Source: Arcobacter sp. CECT 8983 (GTDB taxonomy: Bacteria > Campylobacterota > Campylobacteria > Campylobacterales > Arcobacteraceae). Taken from it: 64,000 bases of DNA. The first letter of the stretch is position 1; every line of letters starts with the position of its first letter. This document shows, one piece after another, positions 8,375-18,279 of the stretch. The position numbers were made by a program, and so were the translations under genes. The stretch is taken from NCBI RefSeq assembly GCF_004118855.1, contig NZ_PDKF01000014.1, forward strand, positions 1-64,000, read 5' to 3'. The notes beneath the pieces were generated by a model that ran no database searches, was not told the DNA's origin, and saw only the letters and a program-made list of their open reading frames with translations.

Positions 8375-9454
8375 ATGGCTACATATGAAACAAAACAAGC
8401 TAGACCTGCTCCTTCAGGTACAAGAGGAATAGTTCATTGGCTAAGAGAAAACCTATTTTCTAGTATTACAAGTTCAATCTTAACAATACTATCTTTTGTT
8501 CTTTTATATCTTATTATTCCTCCTCTTCTTGATTGGATGATTTTTGATGCAACTTGGAGTGGAACTAAAGAAGAGATAACTAAAGATGGTGCAAGATGGA
8601 TTTTCATTTATGAAAAGTTTAATCAGTTTATTTATGGTTTCTACCCAGAAGATCAATACTATAGACCAAACTTAGTACTTGCAATCTTTATTTTATATAC
8701 CATTGGGTTTAGAAATATAAATAATACTTTAGTACGTGCATTTATACTTATCTCATTTCCTATTATTTCAGTAGTTTTACTTCATGGTGGGTTCGGGCTT
8801 GAAATTATTCCTACAACTAAATGGGGAGGATTATTACTTACAATTGTTATTGCTGCTGTTGGTATTATTGTTTCTTTTCCTATAGGTATAATTTTTGCAC
8901 TTGGTAGACAATCAGATATGCCAATTATAAAAACAATAAGTGTAATGTATATTGAGTTTATTAGGGGAGTTCCTTTAATTACTCTATTATTTATGTCTTC
9001 AGTGATTTTGCCTTTATTTTTCCCTGAGAATATGGATTTTGATAAACTTCTTAGAGCTTTAATTGGTATAACACTTTTTCAATCTGCTTATATTGCAGAA
9101 GTAATTAGAGGTGGTCTTCAAGCAATTCCAAAAGGTCAATATGAAGCTGCTGACTCTATAGGCTTAAGTTATTGGCAAACTATGGGATTAATTATTCTAC
9201 CCCAAGCACTGAAAATCTCAATTCCAAATATTGTTGGTACATTTATCTCTTTATTTAAAGATACAACCTTAGTACTAATTATTGGATTATTTGATGTATT
9301 AGCAATGGTTACACTAACATCAACAGATCCAAACTGGTTAGGATTTGAAACAGAAGGATACGTATTTGTAACCTTTATTTACTGGGTTATTTGTTTTAGT
9401 ATGTCTAAATATGCTAAATCAATAGAAGAAAAATTTAACACAGATCATAAATAG
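8375..9454 (+). CDS. aapM: General L-amino-acid ABC transporter, permease
   Basis: A 359-residue partner permease to AapQ. About eight membrane segments are visible, with the EAA coupling loop (YEAADSIGLSYWQTMGLIIL) and a conserved EFIRGVPLITLLF stretch typical of the amino-acid permease family. AGGAGAGATAG overlaps the end of aapQ and serves as ribosome site, indicating coupled translation. Downstream aapP starts 9 bases after the stop. Confidence 0.95.
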   Translation: MATYETKQARPAPSGTRGIVHWLRENLFSSITSSILTILSFVLLYLIIPPLLDWMIFDATWSGTKEEITKDGARWIFIYEKFNQFIYGFYPEDQYYRPNLVLAIFILYTIGFRNINNTLVRAFILISFPIISVVLLHGGFGLEIIPTTKWGGLLLTIVIAAVGIIVSFPIGIIFALGRQSDMPIIKTISVMYIEFIRGVPLITLLFMSSVILPLFFPENMDFDKLLRALIGITLFQSAYIAEVIRGGLQAIPKGQYEAADSIGLSYWQTMGLIILPQALKISIPNIVGTFISLFKDTTLVLIIGLFDVLAMVTLTSTDPNWLGFETEGYVFVTFIYWVICFSMSKYAKSIEEKFNTDHK

Positions 9455-9463
9455 GAAAATATA

Positions 9464-10210
9464 ATGAGTGAATTAGAATATATGATAGAAATGAATAATG
9501 TAAATAAGTGGTATGGTGATTTCCACGTTTTAAAAGATGTTAATTTAAAAGTAAAAAAAGGTGAAAGAATCGTAATTTGTGGTCCTTCTGGTTCTGGTAA
9601 ATCTACAACTATTAGATGTATGAATAGACTTGAACAATTTCAAGAAGGTCAAATAGTTATAAATGGTTTAGAATTAACTGAAGATGTAAAAAGAATTAGA
9701 GAGATTAGAACTCATGTGGGAATGGTTTTCCAACACTTTAATCTATTCCCTCATTTATCAATCCTAGAAAATCTAATTCTTGCTCCAACTTGGGTATCTA
9801 AAAAACCTAGAAATGAAGCTATTAAAACTGCAATGCACTATCTTGAAAGAGTAAAAATTGCAGAGCAAGCTCACAAATACCCTAATCAATTATCAGGGGG
9901 TCAACAACAGCGTGTTGCAATTGCAAGATGTCTTTGTAATAACCCAGAGATAATGCTTTTTGATGAGCCTACTTCAGCACTAGATCCTGAAATGATTGGA
10001 GAAGTTCTTGATGTAATGGTTGAACTTGCAGAAGAAGGAATTACAATGGTTTGTGTTACTCATGAGATGGGGTTTGCAAAAAAAGTTGCAGATAGAGTTA
10101 TCTTTATGGATGCAGGACAAATTGTAGAAGAAAATACTCCATCAGAATTCTTTGAAAATCCACAATCAGATAGATTAAAACTATTCTTAGAACAAATTTT
10201 AGATCATTAA
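9464..10210 (+). CDS. aapP: General L-amino-acid ABC transporter, ATP-binding protein
   Basis: A 248-residue ABC ATPase with all motifs: Walker [11 protein letters not shown]-loop [11 protein letters not shown], signature LSGGQQQR, Walker [14 protein letters not shown] and the H-loop VTHEMGFA. It is the classic polar amino-acid (GlnQ/AapP) type and closes the aapJQMP operon. A strong hairpin follows directly. Confidence 0.96.
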   Translation: MSELEYMIEMNNVNKWYGDFHVLKDVNLKVKKGERIVICGPSGSGKSTTIRCMNRLEQFQEGQIVINGLELTEDVKRIREIRTHVGMVFQHFNLFPHLSILENLILAPTWVSKKPRNEAIKTAMHYLERVKIAEQAHKYPNQLSGGQQQRVAIARCLCNNPEIMLFDEPTSALDPEMIGEVLDVMVELAEEGITMVCVTHEMGFAKKVADRVIFMDAGQIVEENTPSEFFENPQSDRLKLFLEQILDH

Positions 10211-10215
10211 TAAAT

Positions 10216-10242
10216 ATTTGGTTAGCTTGAAGCTAACCAAAT
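10216..10242. terminator. Perfect 12-bp inverted repeat between convergent aapP and lysE-like genes
   Basis: ATTTGGTTAGCT (10216-10227), loop TGA, AGCTAACCAAAT (10231-10242). It probably ends both transcripts. There is no long T run on either side. The stop codon of the lysE-like gene (10222-10224) lies inside the stem. Confidence 0.6.
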
Positions 10243-10851
10243 ACCTATTCCTATCATCATAGTTCCTGCTACTTTATTGATTAGTTTTACATTATTACTA
10301 TTTTGTAAAAGCTTTCTAAGTGTTGTTCCACCACTTGCATAAATAACTAAACACATAAATTCTAATAATAAAATTATCAATAATAAAACTGAAAGTTGTG
10401 GAGCCAAATCTAGATTCTTATCAATAAAAGGAGGAAGTAAGGCAATAAAAAATGCCCATCCTTTAGGGTTTGCTATTGCTGTTAAAAAACCTTGTAATGC
10501 TAAGTTCTTTCTTGAAATATTAAAAGAACACTCTTCTAAACTTACTGCCATTTTTCCCTTAGACATCCACATTTGAATACCTAAATATGCTAGATAAGCT
10601 CCACCACCATACTTTAAGACTAAAAAAATAGTTGGATACTTTAACATTATAGTTGCAACTCCTATAACAGAAGTACTTGCAACTAAACCTACTCCAATAA
10701 GTTCTCCATACATCATAAAAAATGTCTTTTTCAATCCTATACTCATTCCCATACTTAAAGCAAGAGTCATACACATACCAGGGGTTATTGACACTACAAA
10801 AAATGTTGGAATAAATACTGCTAAAAGAGTTAAGTTTAATAAATCAAACAC
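10222..10851 (-). CDS. LysE/RhtB-family amino-acid exporter
   Basis: A 209-residue inner-membrane protein with about six helices and the LysE/RhtB features: an N-terminal helix followed by a SITPGMCMTLALSMG stretch and a later NPKGWAFFIALLPPFI loop. The family exports amino acids such as homoserine, threonine, lysine or leucine. Translation starts at GTG (10851) preceded by GGAGT at 4-5 bases. It lies 11 bases behind the TrpD2-like gene and is in the same operon. Substrate cannot be told. Confidence 0.88.
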   Translation of the reverse strand: MFDLLNLTLLAVFIPTFFVVSITPGMCMTLALSMGMSIGLKKTFFMMYGELIGVGLVASTSVIGVATIMLKYPTIFLVLKYGGGAYLAYLGIQMWMSKGKMAVSLEECSFNISRKNLALQGFLTAIANPKGWAFFIALLPPFIDKNLDLAPQLSVLLLIILLLEFMCLVIYASGGTTLRKLLQNSNNVKLINKVAGTMMIGIGIWLASS

Positions 10852-10862
10852 AATAACTCCAT

Positions 10863-11825
10863 TTACGAAAATAAATTTTTAAAGAAGCTTAAAAATCCTT
10901 TTTTCTCTTCTGTTAACATGTTATATGCTTCATTGATTGAGTCTACTCTATTAGCTGCAAAAAGTAAAATTGCAACATTTAGTTTTGCTAACTTAATTGT
11001 TTCTTTATCAGGATTTTCAATAAAGGCTAAAGCTTGTTCTAAAGAGATATTTTCAAACTTTCTAGCGTAGTTAATATCTAACTGTTTTAAATCCATACTC
11101 TTCTCTTCTATCTTTCCATTTTCATTTACCCAATATTTAAAGTTTGAGAAAACCTCTGTTGTTCCTTCATTTCCTTTTAAAATCAGAAGATTCTCATAAT
11201 TACTTGCAAAAAGTTTAGTGTATTTTTCAACATAAGGTTTATGAAAAGCTGACGTTATTGCATACTTTGAATTTGCAGGATTTAATAGTTTTTCTGTTGT
11301 GTTAAATATTGTTCTCATATAAAGTTTTTTTCTAAGTTCTGTTAAATCAGATAACTCTTTAAAATAATCTTTTCTATCAAAGAAGTGAATATTATCTTCT
11401 AACTCAATATTAGTAGCAATATCTTTTACAGTAATCCCTTCTTTTGCAGGTTGACAAAAATCTCCACTAATTACAATATCCAGTGGTTTTATATGATTAT
11501 TTTTTTCAAAAAACTCTTTTAATATTTTCCCATATAAAGGGAAAAGGTATGGTTGTTTAGTTTTTCCATCATATGAAAAACCAAGCTCAATTGATTCTGG
11601 GATATTCTCTCTTTTTATATATTTATCAAAAGCTTGTAAACAACCTGCTAACTCTTCTTGGCTTTCTAGTTTAACTCTTAATAGCATCAAAAATGCAGCT
11701 GCTTGTTCACTTTCACATTTTTGTTCAAGTATCCCTTGAATAGCTTCAATTATCTCTTCTTTTGTTAAATCTTTATTTGATTTTGGTCCTGTTCCAACTG
11801 CTTTAATATATTTAAAAAAATTCAT
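10863..11825 (-). CDS. TrpD2/YbiB-like glycosyltransferase-family-3 protein
   Basis: A 320-residue relative of anthranilate phosphoribosyltransferase. The start MNFFKYIKAVGTGPKSNKDL and the helical domain with EQAAAFLMLLRVK match the N-terminal region of the YbiB/TrpD2 family, which keeps the TrpD fold but lacks anthranilate PRT activity and, in E. coli, binds nucleic acid. The open frame extends 12 codons upstream; ATG at 11825 has AGGACA at a good distance, so I use it. No other trp genes are nearby, which argues against a tryptophan role. Co-transcribed with the LysE-like exporter. Confidence 0.75.
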   Translation of the reverse strand: MNFFKYIKAVGTGPKSNKDLTKEEIIEAIQGILEQKCESEQAAAFLMLLRVKLESQEELAGCLQAFDKYIKRENIPESIELGFSYDGKTKQPYLFPLYGKILKEFFEKNNHIKPLDIVISGDFCQPAKEGITVKDIATNIELEDNIHFFDRKDYFKELSDLTELRKKLYMRTIFNTTEKLLNPANSKYAITSAFHKPYVEKYTKLFASNYENLLILKGNEGTTEVFSNFKYWVNENGKIEEKSMDLKQLDINYARKFENISLEQALAFIENPDKETIKLAKLNVAILLFAANRVDSINEAYNMLTEEKKGFLSFFKNLFS

Positions 11826-11915
11826 AAATGTCCTAATAAAATATTTTTCGTATTTTAACACAAAAAATTTATTAAATCACAAAAAATATGCAATTATATT
11901 GTAGAATACAACATT

Positions 11916-12290
11916 ATGAAAGTTTTACTATTACTAATATTAATTATTAACTCAAATTTTGCAAACTCTAAAATCTATAATGCTTACGCATTAGCAATAT
12001 ATGATGAAAATGGTGTAAAAGAAATTATAAAAGACAAAAGAAAAACTAATAAAGACTATAAAAATATTTGTATTACAGAAGTTCTTGTAAACTCAAAATA
12101 CAAAACTGATACTCCTCATGTAACAATAGGAACTTCTATAGGACATTTAATATCTTCTAAATCAATTTACAATAAAAATAATATTAAGATTGGTGAAATT
12201 CTTAAGTTCAAGCACTATAATGTCATAAAAGGTTATTTAAAAATAACAATAAATAATAAAATCTATGACCAAAAGACATTTATTAAATAG
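11916..12290 (+). CDS. Small hypothetical exported protein
   Basis: No family recognised. The 124-residue product starts with a Sec signal peptide (about residues 1-18, ending FANS) and continues as a basic, Lys/Ile/Asn-rich periplasmic domain with one cysteine (NICITEVL). The ATG is only 8 bases after a TAGAAT -10 box and has no ribosome site, so the mRNA may have almost no leader. It is a lone gene between the divergent TrpD2-like gene and the EAL regulator. Confidence 0.6.
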   Translation: MKVLLLLILIINSNFANSKIYNAYALAIYDENGVKEIIKDKRKTNKDYKNICITEVLVNSKYKTDTPHVTIGTSIGHLISSKSIYNKNNIKIGEILKFKHYNVIKGYLKITINNKIYDQKTFIK

Positions 12291-12295
12291 TTTTA

Positions 12296-12328
12296 TAAAA
12301 TAAACCTAAAATAAACCTAAAATATAAC
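12296..12328. repeat. Three tandem 11-bp repeats upstream of the REC-PAS-EAL gene
   Basis: The unit TAAAATAAACC occurs at 12296 and 12307 exactly, and a third copy (12318-12328) keeps 9 of 11 bases. The AACC core recurs every 11 bp, one helical turn, as expected for OmpR/PhoB-type operators. A similar AACC repeat of 11-bp period lies before the HD-GYP gene at 50279. Confidence 0.55.
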
Positions 12329-12394
12329 GATTAATTTTGATTTTTATTCTTTATTTTTGTAGAATATTTCTACATAAATTAAAAAAGAGTAACA

Positions 12395-14386
12395 ATGGTT
12401 AATAAATTCCAGTTAGAAGATTTGCTAAATAAAGCTAAAGAAATAAAAGTTTTATATGTTGAAGATGATGATGAAGTCAGATTAAATATTGCAAAACTTT
12501 TAGAGACAATTTTTCCAACTGTAATATTAACTGAGAATGGACAAACTGCTTTAGATATTTTTAAAAATGATTCAACTATTGATTTAATAATTACAGATAT
12601 AAATATGCCTGTAATGAATGGTATTAGTTTTATAAAAGAAGCAAGAAAAATCAACTTTAATATTCCATCAATTATAATTACTGCACAAAATGATAGAGAA
12701 CTTATAAATGAAGCAATTATTGCAGGAATTGATGGTTTTATTTTAAAACCCCTTGAGCTAGATCAACTTTATAATGCACTTTTAAATGTAATTAATAAAT
12801 GTAATCTTATTAAAGAAAATGAAAATAATCTTGCAATTTTAAATCAATATAAAGATATTACAAATAAAAGTTCAATTATTTCAAAAACTGACCCCTATGG
12901 TATGATAACCTATGTAAATGATAACTTCTGTGAAATTTCAGGTTATACAGAAGTTGAACTTGTTGGAAGACCTCATAATATTGTAAGACATCCAGATAAT
13001 CCAAAAGAACTTTTTGCAAACTTATGGCGAACCATAAAAATAGAAAAAAAGCCTTGGACAGGAATCATTAAAAATCTTACAAAAGAAGGTAAAAGCTATT
13101 TTGTAAAATCTACTATAAAACCAATTTTTGATAACAGAGGTGAAATAGTTGAATATATGGCTTTAAGGGATGATATTACTCAAATAATGAGTGAAAAGAA
13201 GCAGTTAATTGCTTCTTTAGAGTCTTGCAACAAATCATTTTTAGCTCTTATTCAAATAGAAAACTTTGATATTTTAGATAAATTTTATGATACAAGAAGT
13301 GTAGAAAAAATAGAAACAACTCTAGCAAATGCAATTGTTGCATTACTTCCAAAAGATGGACAAGTTTTTGAAAAAATTTATAAACTTGGAGATGGATTAT
13401 TTGCTCTTAGTTGTGATTATACAAGATTGGATAAAGCTCAAAAGAAAATAGAAAATATTTTAAGTGAACTAATTATAAATACAAAACAAGAAACAATTGA
13501 TCTTGATAATATTGAGTATGACATCTCAATTGTAGTAAGCTATTGTATTGGTGAAAAAAACCTATTTGAAAATGCAAAATATGGTATAGAAAGAGCAGTT
13601 GAGAGCAATATGAATTTAATTTTTGCTAATAATCTAGTAGATGAAGCTCAAAAAAATGCTCAAAAAAATATTGAAACAATTCATATGGTAAAAAAAGCCC
13701 TTGATAACTTCAAAATTATCTCATATTTTCAACCAATTATTGATAATAAAACAAAACAAACGATTAAATATGAATCTCTTGTAAGACTTATAAATGAAGA
13801 AGGTGAAACTGTATCACCGTTTTTCTTCCTTGATGTATCTAAAAAAGGTGCTTACTATACAAAAATCACAAATAGAGTAATTGAGAGTTCTTTTAATGTT
13901 TTAGATCACATAGAACATAATGTAAGTATTAATCTTTCTGTTTTGGATATTGAAAATAATGCAATTAGAAATAAACTAATAGAATTAGTTTCAAAAGATA
14001 AATATAAAGGTAGAGTAACCTTTGAATTACTTGAAGATGAGAATATTAAAGATTTTAATACTGTTAAAAACTTTATTTCTGATGTTAAAAAAGTAGGAGA
14101 TGTAAAAATTGCCATTGATGACTTTGGAAGCGGATACTCTAACTTTGAAAGACTTTTAGAATATACTCCAGATATTTTAAAAATTGATGGAAGTTTAATA
14201 AAAAACATTGAAACTGATAACTTTAGTAGAAATCTTGTAGAAACTATTGTAACTTTTGCTAAAAAACAAAATATTAAAACAATTGCAGAATACGTAGAAA
14301 ATGAAGAGATATATAATATTCTAAACGAAATTGGAGTTGATTATTCTCAAGGTTACTATTTTGGTAAACCAGAAAGATTAATTTAA
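12395..14386 (+). CDS. Response regulator with PAS, degenerate GGDEF and EAL domains (c-di-GMP phosphodiesterase)
   Basis: A 663-residue cytoplasmic signalling protein. Domain order: REC (about 15-135; phospho-acceptor Asp68, acidic DDD near 24-26), Aer-type PAS (about 150-265, with GRPHNIVRHPDNP), a GGDEF fold whose active site has decayed to LGDGLFAL (so no cyclase activity expected), and EAL (about 430-660). The EAL residues for metal and catalysis are present: ESLVRL, ELLEDE, IDDFGSGYS, LKIDGS, AEYVE and SQGYYFGKP, so it should hydrolyse c-di-GMP. The HNIVRH-type PAS resembles the FAD-binding PAS of aerotaxis receptors, suggesting redox input. No kinase is adjacent. Confidence 0.92.
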   Translation: MVNKFQLEDLLNKAKEIKVLYVEDDDEVRLNIAKLLETIFPTVILTENGQTALDIFKNDSTIDLIITDINMPVMNGISFIKEARKINFNIPSIIITAQNDRELINEAIIAGIDGFILKPLELDQLYNALLNVINKCNLIKENENNLAILNQYKDITNKSSIISKTDPYGMITYVNDNFCEISGYTEVELVGRPHNIVRHPDNPKELFANLWRTIKIEKKPWTGIIKNLTKEGKSYFVKSTIKPIFDNRGEIVEYMALRDDITQIMSEKKQLIASLESCNKSFLALIQIENFDILDKFYDTRSVEKIETTLANAIVALLPKDGQVFEKIYKLGDGLFALSCDYTRLDKAQKKIENILSELIINTKQETIDLDNIEYDISIVVSYCIGEKNLFENAKYGIERAVESNMNLIFANNLVDEAQKNAQKNIETIHMVKKALDNFKIISYFQPIIDNKTKQTIKYESLVRLINEEGETVSPFFFLDVSKKGAYYTKITNRVIESSFNVLDHIEHNVSINLSVLDIENNAIRNKLIELVSKDKYKGRVTFELLEDENIKDFNTVKNFISDVKKVGDVKIAIDDFGSGYSNFERLLEYTPDILKIDGSLIKNIETDNFSRNLVETIVTFAKKQNIKTIAEYVENEEIYNILNEIGVDYSQGYYFGKPERLI

Positions 14387-14398
14387 CTTTTAATAAAG

Positions 14399-14426
14399 AA
14401 TAAACGATAAAAATTTATCGTTTATT
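14399..14426. terminator. 13-bp perfect inverted repeat between convergent EAL and serS genes
   Basis: AATAAACGATAAA (14399-14411) pairs with 14414-14426 around two bases; each arm is A/T rich with one CG step. T-rich sequence follows on the plus strand (TCTTCT). Probably a bidirectional terminator, though stem GC is low. Confidence 0.55.
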
Positions 14427-14430
14427 TCTT

Positions 14431-15669
14431 CTACATATATTTCTTTAAAACCTCAGGAATTGCTACTGTTCCATCTTCTTGTTGATAGTTTTCCATAATA
14501 GCTAAAAGAGTTCTTCCAACAGCTAAACTTGAACCATTTAATGTATGAGCTAAAATATTTTTCTTCCCATCTTTATATCTGATTTTTGCACGTCTTGCTT
14601 GGAATTCTCTTGTATTTGAAATAGAAGAGATTTCTCTATATTTGTTTTGACCAGGTAACCATACTTCTAAATCAATAGTTGTAGCTGCACTAAAACCTAA
14701 ATCACCTGTACACAGTTGTACTTTTTGATGAGCAAGTCCTAAAGAAGTTAATAAATCACTTGCACAAGAAACCATCTTTTCAAATACTTCATCTGACTCT
14801 TCTTGTTTTGTAATTGCAACCATCTCAACTTTGTCAAATTGGTGTTGTCTGATTAATCCTCTTGTATCTCTTCCTGCACTTCCAGCTTCTTTTCTAAAAC
14901 AAGGAGTATAAGAAGTTAACATTAAAGGTAACTCTTCTGCTGGCAAGATTTCATCGTTGTAAAGGTTTGTTAAACTTACTTCTGCTGTAGGAATTAAATA
15001 TAAATCTTCACCTTCGATTTTAAATAAATCATCTTCAAATTTTGGAAGTTGACCTGTTCCTTGAAGTGTATTAGAGTTTGCCATAAAAGGAACATACCAC
15101 TCTTCAAAACCTCTTTGTCTATTAAAATCAAGCATATAATTAATAAGTGCTCGCTCAAGTCTTGCACCCTGCCCTTTTATTGCAGAAAATCTTGATTTAG
15201 CTAACTTTACACCTCTTTCAAAATCTAACCAACCATTATCTAAATCCCAATGTTCTTTTGGTTCAAAAGAAAAGTTTGGTTTTTCACCAATAGTTTCTAA
15301 TACAACATTTTCTTCTTCATCTGCTCCATCTGGAACATTTGCATCTGGAAGATTTGGAACACCAAGGGCAATAGAAGTTAACTTCTCTTCTAAAACTCTT
15401 ACTTCATCTTCTAGTGATTGTTTTTTAGATTTTAATTCATTAATTGAAGCTTGTAAAGGTGCAATATCAAGACCTTCTTTTTTGTATCTACCAAACTCTT
15501 TAGATAATTTATTTTGCTCAGCAGTAACATTTTCCATTTCTTGTCTTTTTGCTTTAGCATCTTGTGCTAACTCTTTTAAATTATCTAAAATCTCTTGCTC
15601 TACACCTTTTCTAGTAAGTGCAGTTGCCATAGTTTCAAAATCTTTTTGTAGTTCTCTTACATCAATCAT
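14431..15669 (-). CDS. serS: Seryl-tRNA synthetase
   Basis: Class II synthetase that charges tRNA-Ser and also serves selenocysteine tRNA. At 412 residues it is of normal length. The N-terminal ~110 residues form the long tRNA-binding coiled coil (many Lys/Glu heptads), followed by the catalytic domain with motif 2 ([19 protein letters not shown]) and motif 3 near the C-terminus ([19 protein letters not shown]). Start ATG at 15669. Complete and unremarkable. Confidence 0.98.
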   Translation of the reverse strand: MIDVRELQKDFETMATALTRKGVEQEILDNLKELAQDAKAKRQEMENVTAEQNKLSKEFGRYKKEGLDIAPLQASINELKSKKQSLEDEVRVLEEKLTSIALGVPNLPDANVPDGADEEENVVLETIGEKPNFSFEPKEHWDLDNGWLDFERGVKLAKSRFSAIKGQGARLERALINYMLDFNRQRGFEEWYVPFMANSNTLQGTGQLPKFEDDLFKIEGEDLYLIPTAEVSLTNLYNDEILPAEELPLMLTSYTPCFRKEAGSAGRDTRGLIRQHQFDKVEMVAITKQEESDEVFEKMVSCASDLLTSLGLAHQKVQLCTGDLGFSAATTIDLEVWLPGQNKYREISSISNTREFQARRAKIRYKDGKKNILAHTLNGSSLAVGRTLLAIMENYQQEDGTVAIPEVLKKYM

Positions 15670-15752
15670 TTTAATCTTTCACATTTAATTTTTGGCTATT
15701 TTATCTAATTTTTACTATATGAAGGCTTTAGAAGAAAAATAGAATATTAAAT

Positions 15753-15767
15753 CAATAACGATTATCA
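15753..15767. promoter_or_regulatory. Fur-box-like site upstream of response regulator
   Basis: CAATAACGATTATCA matches the 7-1-7 Fur model TGATAAT-N-ATTATCA at 11 of 14 positions, with a perfect right half. It is about 33 bases before the response regulator ATG. Moderate evidence. Confidence 0.4.
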
Positions 15768-15799
15768 AGATTAAGATATTTTTTGTTAAACTTCTATTT

Positions 15800-16483
15800 A
15801 TGAGTAATAATCCTTTAAAAAATTTAAAACTGTTATATGTAGAAGATGAGGCAAATGTAAGAAAATATGCTTTATCATATTTTAATAGAATTTTTGAAAC
15901 AACGCTTGTTGCAAAGAGTGCCTTAGAAGCTTTAAATATTTTCAAAAGTGAAAAACCCCATATTATTGTTACAGATATAAAAATGGAAGAGATGTCAGGA
16001 CTTGAACTTTTGAAAAAAATAAGACAAGAAGACAAAAAATGTCAAATAGTTGTTTTATCAGCATTTTTAGATACTAAATATTTACTTGAAGCAATTGAAC
16101 TAAATCTTGTAAAATATTTAACAAAGCCTATCAAACATGAGGATATCTACCCTGTTTTACTTAAATGTGCTAATAATTTAAGAGAATTAGATTCAGACTC
16201 TATTTCTTTTTCACATGAGTGCTATTTTAAAATAAAAGAAAAGGTATTGATAAATAAAAATGAAGAAATAAAGTTATCAAATAATGAACGCACATTATTA
16301 GAACTACTTTGTATAAATAAAGATAGAATAGTTAGTTATGAAGAGATAGAAAATATTATTTGGTATGACTCGATTATGAGTGAAAATGCATTAAGAACAT
16401 TAGTTAAAAAACTAAGAAAAAAACTTCCTAAAGATAGCTTAATAAATATTTCAAAACTAGGATATAAAATTAGATGTCTTTAG
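15800..16483 (+). CDS. OmpR-family response regulator
   Basis: A 227-residue regulator: REC domain (1-120) with acidic Glu15-Asp16, phospho-acceptor Asp59 (VTDIKM) and Lys in YLTKPI, followed by a winged-helix effector domain with NNERTLLELLC and the recognition region ALRTLVKKLRKKLP. Its stop overlaps the start of the kinase gene by 10 bases, so it pairs with that kinase. A paralogue (28243-28929) shares Asp59 and the same domain plan. It sits just in front of a TonB-dependent receptor, so control of iron uptake genes is likely but inferred. Confidence 0.9.
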   Translation: MSNNPLKNLKLLYVEDEANVRKYALSYFNRIFETTLVAKSALEALNIFKSEKPHIIVTDIKMEEMSGLELLKKIRQEDKKCQIVVLSAFLDTKYLLEAIELNLVKYLTKPIKHEDIYPVLLKCANNLRELDSDSISFSHECYFKIKEKVLINKNEEIKLSNNERTLLELLCINKDRIVSYEEIENIIWYDSIMSENALRTLVKKLRKKLPKDSLINISKLGYKIRCL

Positions 16484-18186
16484 GTAGATTTTGTTTTATA
16501 TTACTACTATTTTTTTCAAATTTAAAAGCCTCTTATCTACGTGATTTAAATATTGAAATATTACTAAAAAATCAAAAAGAAGCATATCAAAATATTTCAT
16601 CAAAGATTCTAAAAAAAGAAAAATTTAAAAACTATTCAATCAAGCTAATTTTAGATAATGAAGAGTTTTTACATAAACAATATTACATAAAATTTAGATG
16701 TAATAAAGAAGAATTAATTAATAGTAATATTAAATACAATATTGAAAAAGACGGAATTATTTTCAAGATAAATAAAAATTCACCTAATGAAATCTATTTT
16801 GAATTTAAATCAAAAAAAGAAAAAACACTTGATATTAATATTGTTGTTATTTCACAATTTGAATATGAAGTACTCTCAAAACACGTAGAAACAATTATGG
16901 GTATTTCCTATGGTATTATCTTTTGTGCATTTTTATATAGTTTTATTATCTATTTAAACACTAAAATTAAATCTGTTTTATTTTATTCATATTTACAGAT
17001 TTCTATTCTTTCAATTTTGATTTTTAGAAACTATATGAATACTCATCTTGCATATAGCTATATAGAAAATGTCTTAGATTTTGCATTAAAAGATATCACT
17101 ATTATTGCTATAATTTTATTTTCAAAAGAAGTTCTCTCATTTAACAAATACAAAAAATATATAAGGGCTATATTTGATATTCTAATATTTTTAAATTTAA
17201 TGGATATTCTTCTTATTTTTATTTTTGAAGATACTGTCTTATATGAAATAATATCTATTCCATTGTTAATTGCAGTCTTGATTTCATTTAGTATTATTTC
17301 TTATTTTCAAGGTTTTAAAGAATCTATATATTTTATTTTAGGTTGGGTTTTAATTCTACTTTGCCTTCTTATTGAGCAATATCAGTTAGTTGATATAAAT
17401 GATAATCTAATTTTAGCTATTGGGCTACCTTTAGAATCTTTAATTTTAAGTAGTTATTTAGGCTATAAATTGAAGCTTATGATAAAAGAAAAAAGAGAAA
17501 AAGAAAAACTTTTTATACAACAAAACAAGTTAGCTTCTATGGGAGAAATGCTAAATAATATTGCCCATCAATGGAGACAACCTCTTGCAAATCTATCCTT
17601 TATAAACATGGATTTACAACTAGCTATACAAAATAATGATTTAAATAAGAAATATCTATATCAAATAATAGAAGACTCTACAAAACAGATTGATTTTATG
17701 TCTAATACATTAGATGATTTTAAAGGTTTTTATCAACCCAATAAAAAAAGACAAAAATTTCTACTTAGCAATACAGTTAAAAAAGCAATAAATATTATAA
17801 ATCCAAGTTTAGAATCTATAAAACTATCTTTTGAAATAAAAAAAGATAAAGAACTAAATTCATATGAAAATGAATATATTCAAGTTATTTTAAATATCTT
17901 AACTAACGCAAAAGATGCTCTTTTAGAATCAAAAAAAAGTCATCCCCAAATAAAAATTGAGCTTAGCCAAACAGAAGATAAAAAGAGTAGCTTAAAAATT
18001 AGTGATAATGCTTATGGAATTGAAAAAAAGATTATAAATAAAATATTTGAACCTTATTTTTCTACAAAAAATAAAAATAGTGGTATTGGACTTTATATGT
18101 CAAAAATAATAGTTCAATCCCATTTAAAAGGTGAAATAAGCCTGGAAAGTTCTAAAGAAGGTACTTCGTTTTATATAGTTATATAA
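16474..18186 (+). CDS. Sensor histidine kinase with 7TM (DISM-like) input region
   Basis: A 570-residue membrane kinase. Signal/leader helix at 1-19, periplasmic domain to about 140, seven membrane helices (about 142-335) in the 7TMR-DISM pattern, then a HisKA-like helix with His365 (NNIAHQWRQPL) and an HATPase domain (N box NEYIQVILNILTNAKDAL, G boxes DNAYGIE and NSGIGLYMSK). The IAHQWRQPL box is of the HisKA type common in Campylobacterota. Overlaps its response regulator by 10 bases. The stimulus is unknown; the neighbouring receptor gene suggests a metal or chelate signal. Confidence 0.9.
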   Translation: MSLGRFCFILLLFFSNLKASYLRDLNIEILLKNQKEAYQNISSKILKKEKFKNYSIKLILDNEEFLHKQYYIKFRCNKEELINSNIKYNIEKDGIIFKINKNSPNEIYFEFKSKKEKTLDINIVVISQFEYEVLSKHVETIMGISYGIIFCAFLYSFIIYLNTKIKSVLFYSYLQISILSILIFRNYMNTHLAYSYIENVLDFALKDITIIAIILFSKEVLSFNKYKKYIRAIFDILIFLNLMDILLIFIFEDTVLYEIISIPLLIAVLISFSIISYFQGFKESIYFILGWVLILLCLLIEQYQLVDINDNLILAIGLPLESLILSSYLGYKLKLMIKEKREKEKLFIQQNKLASMGEMLNNIAHQWRQPLANLSFINMDLQLAIQNNDLNKKYLYQIIEDSTKQIDFMSNTLDDFKGFYQPNKKRQKFLLSNTVKKAINIINPSLESIKLSFEIKKDKELNSYENEYIQVILNILTNAKDALLESKKSHPQIKIELSQTEDKKSSLKISDNAYGIEKKIINKIFEPYFSTKNKNSGIGLYMSKIIVQSHLKGEISLESSKEGTSFYIVI

Positions 18187-18245
18187 TTTTTTTAGATGGA
18201 CATATTTTGGACACTCTTTTTTATTAAAATTTCGCCCACACAAAT

Positions 18246-18260
18246 TAAGAATGATTCTTG
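18246..18260. promoter_or_regulatory. Fur-like palindrome upstream of first TonB-dependent receptor
   Basis: AAGAAT-G-ATTCTT (18247-18259) is a perfect 6-1-6 palindrome in the place expected for a Fur operator, 20 bases before the receptor start. It matches the 7-1-7 Fur model at only 9 of 14 positions, so it may belong to another dimeric regulator. Confidence 0.4.
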
Positions 18261-18279
18261 TTTTTATTAAGGAAATAAA

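Noticed and set aside
10559-10774. Shifted-frame reading frame inside the LysE-like gene
   Set aside because: It has unusual composition (many Tyr, Trp, Ser, Cys), no ribosome site and lies fully inside a clear LysE gene on the same strand.
12379-12654. Antisense open frames over REC domains (here and near 15715, 50357)
   Set aside because: They are hydrophobic shadows of the amphipathic REC coding sequence and have no supporting signals.
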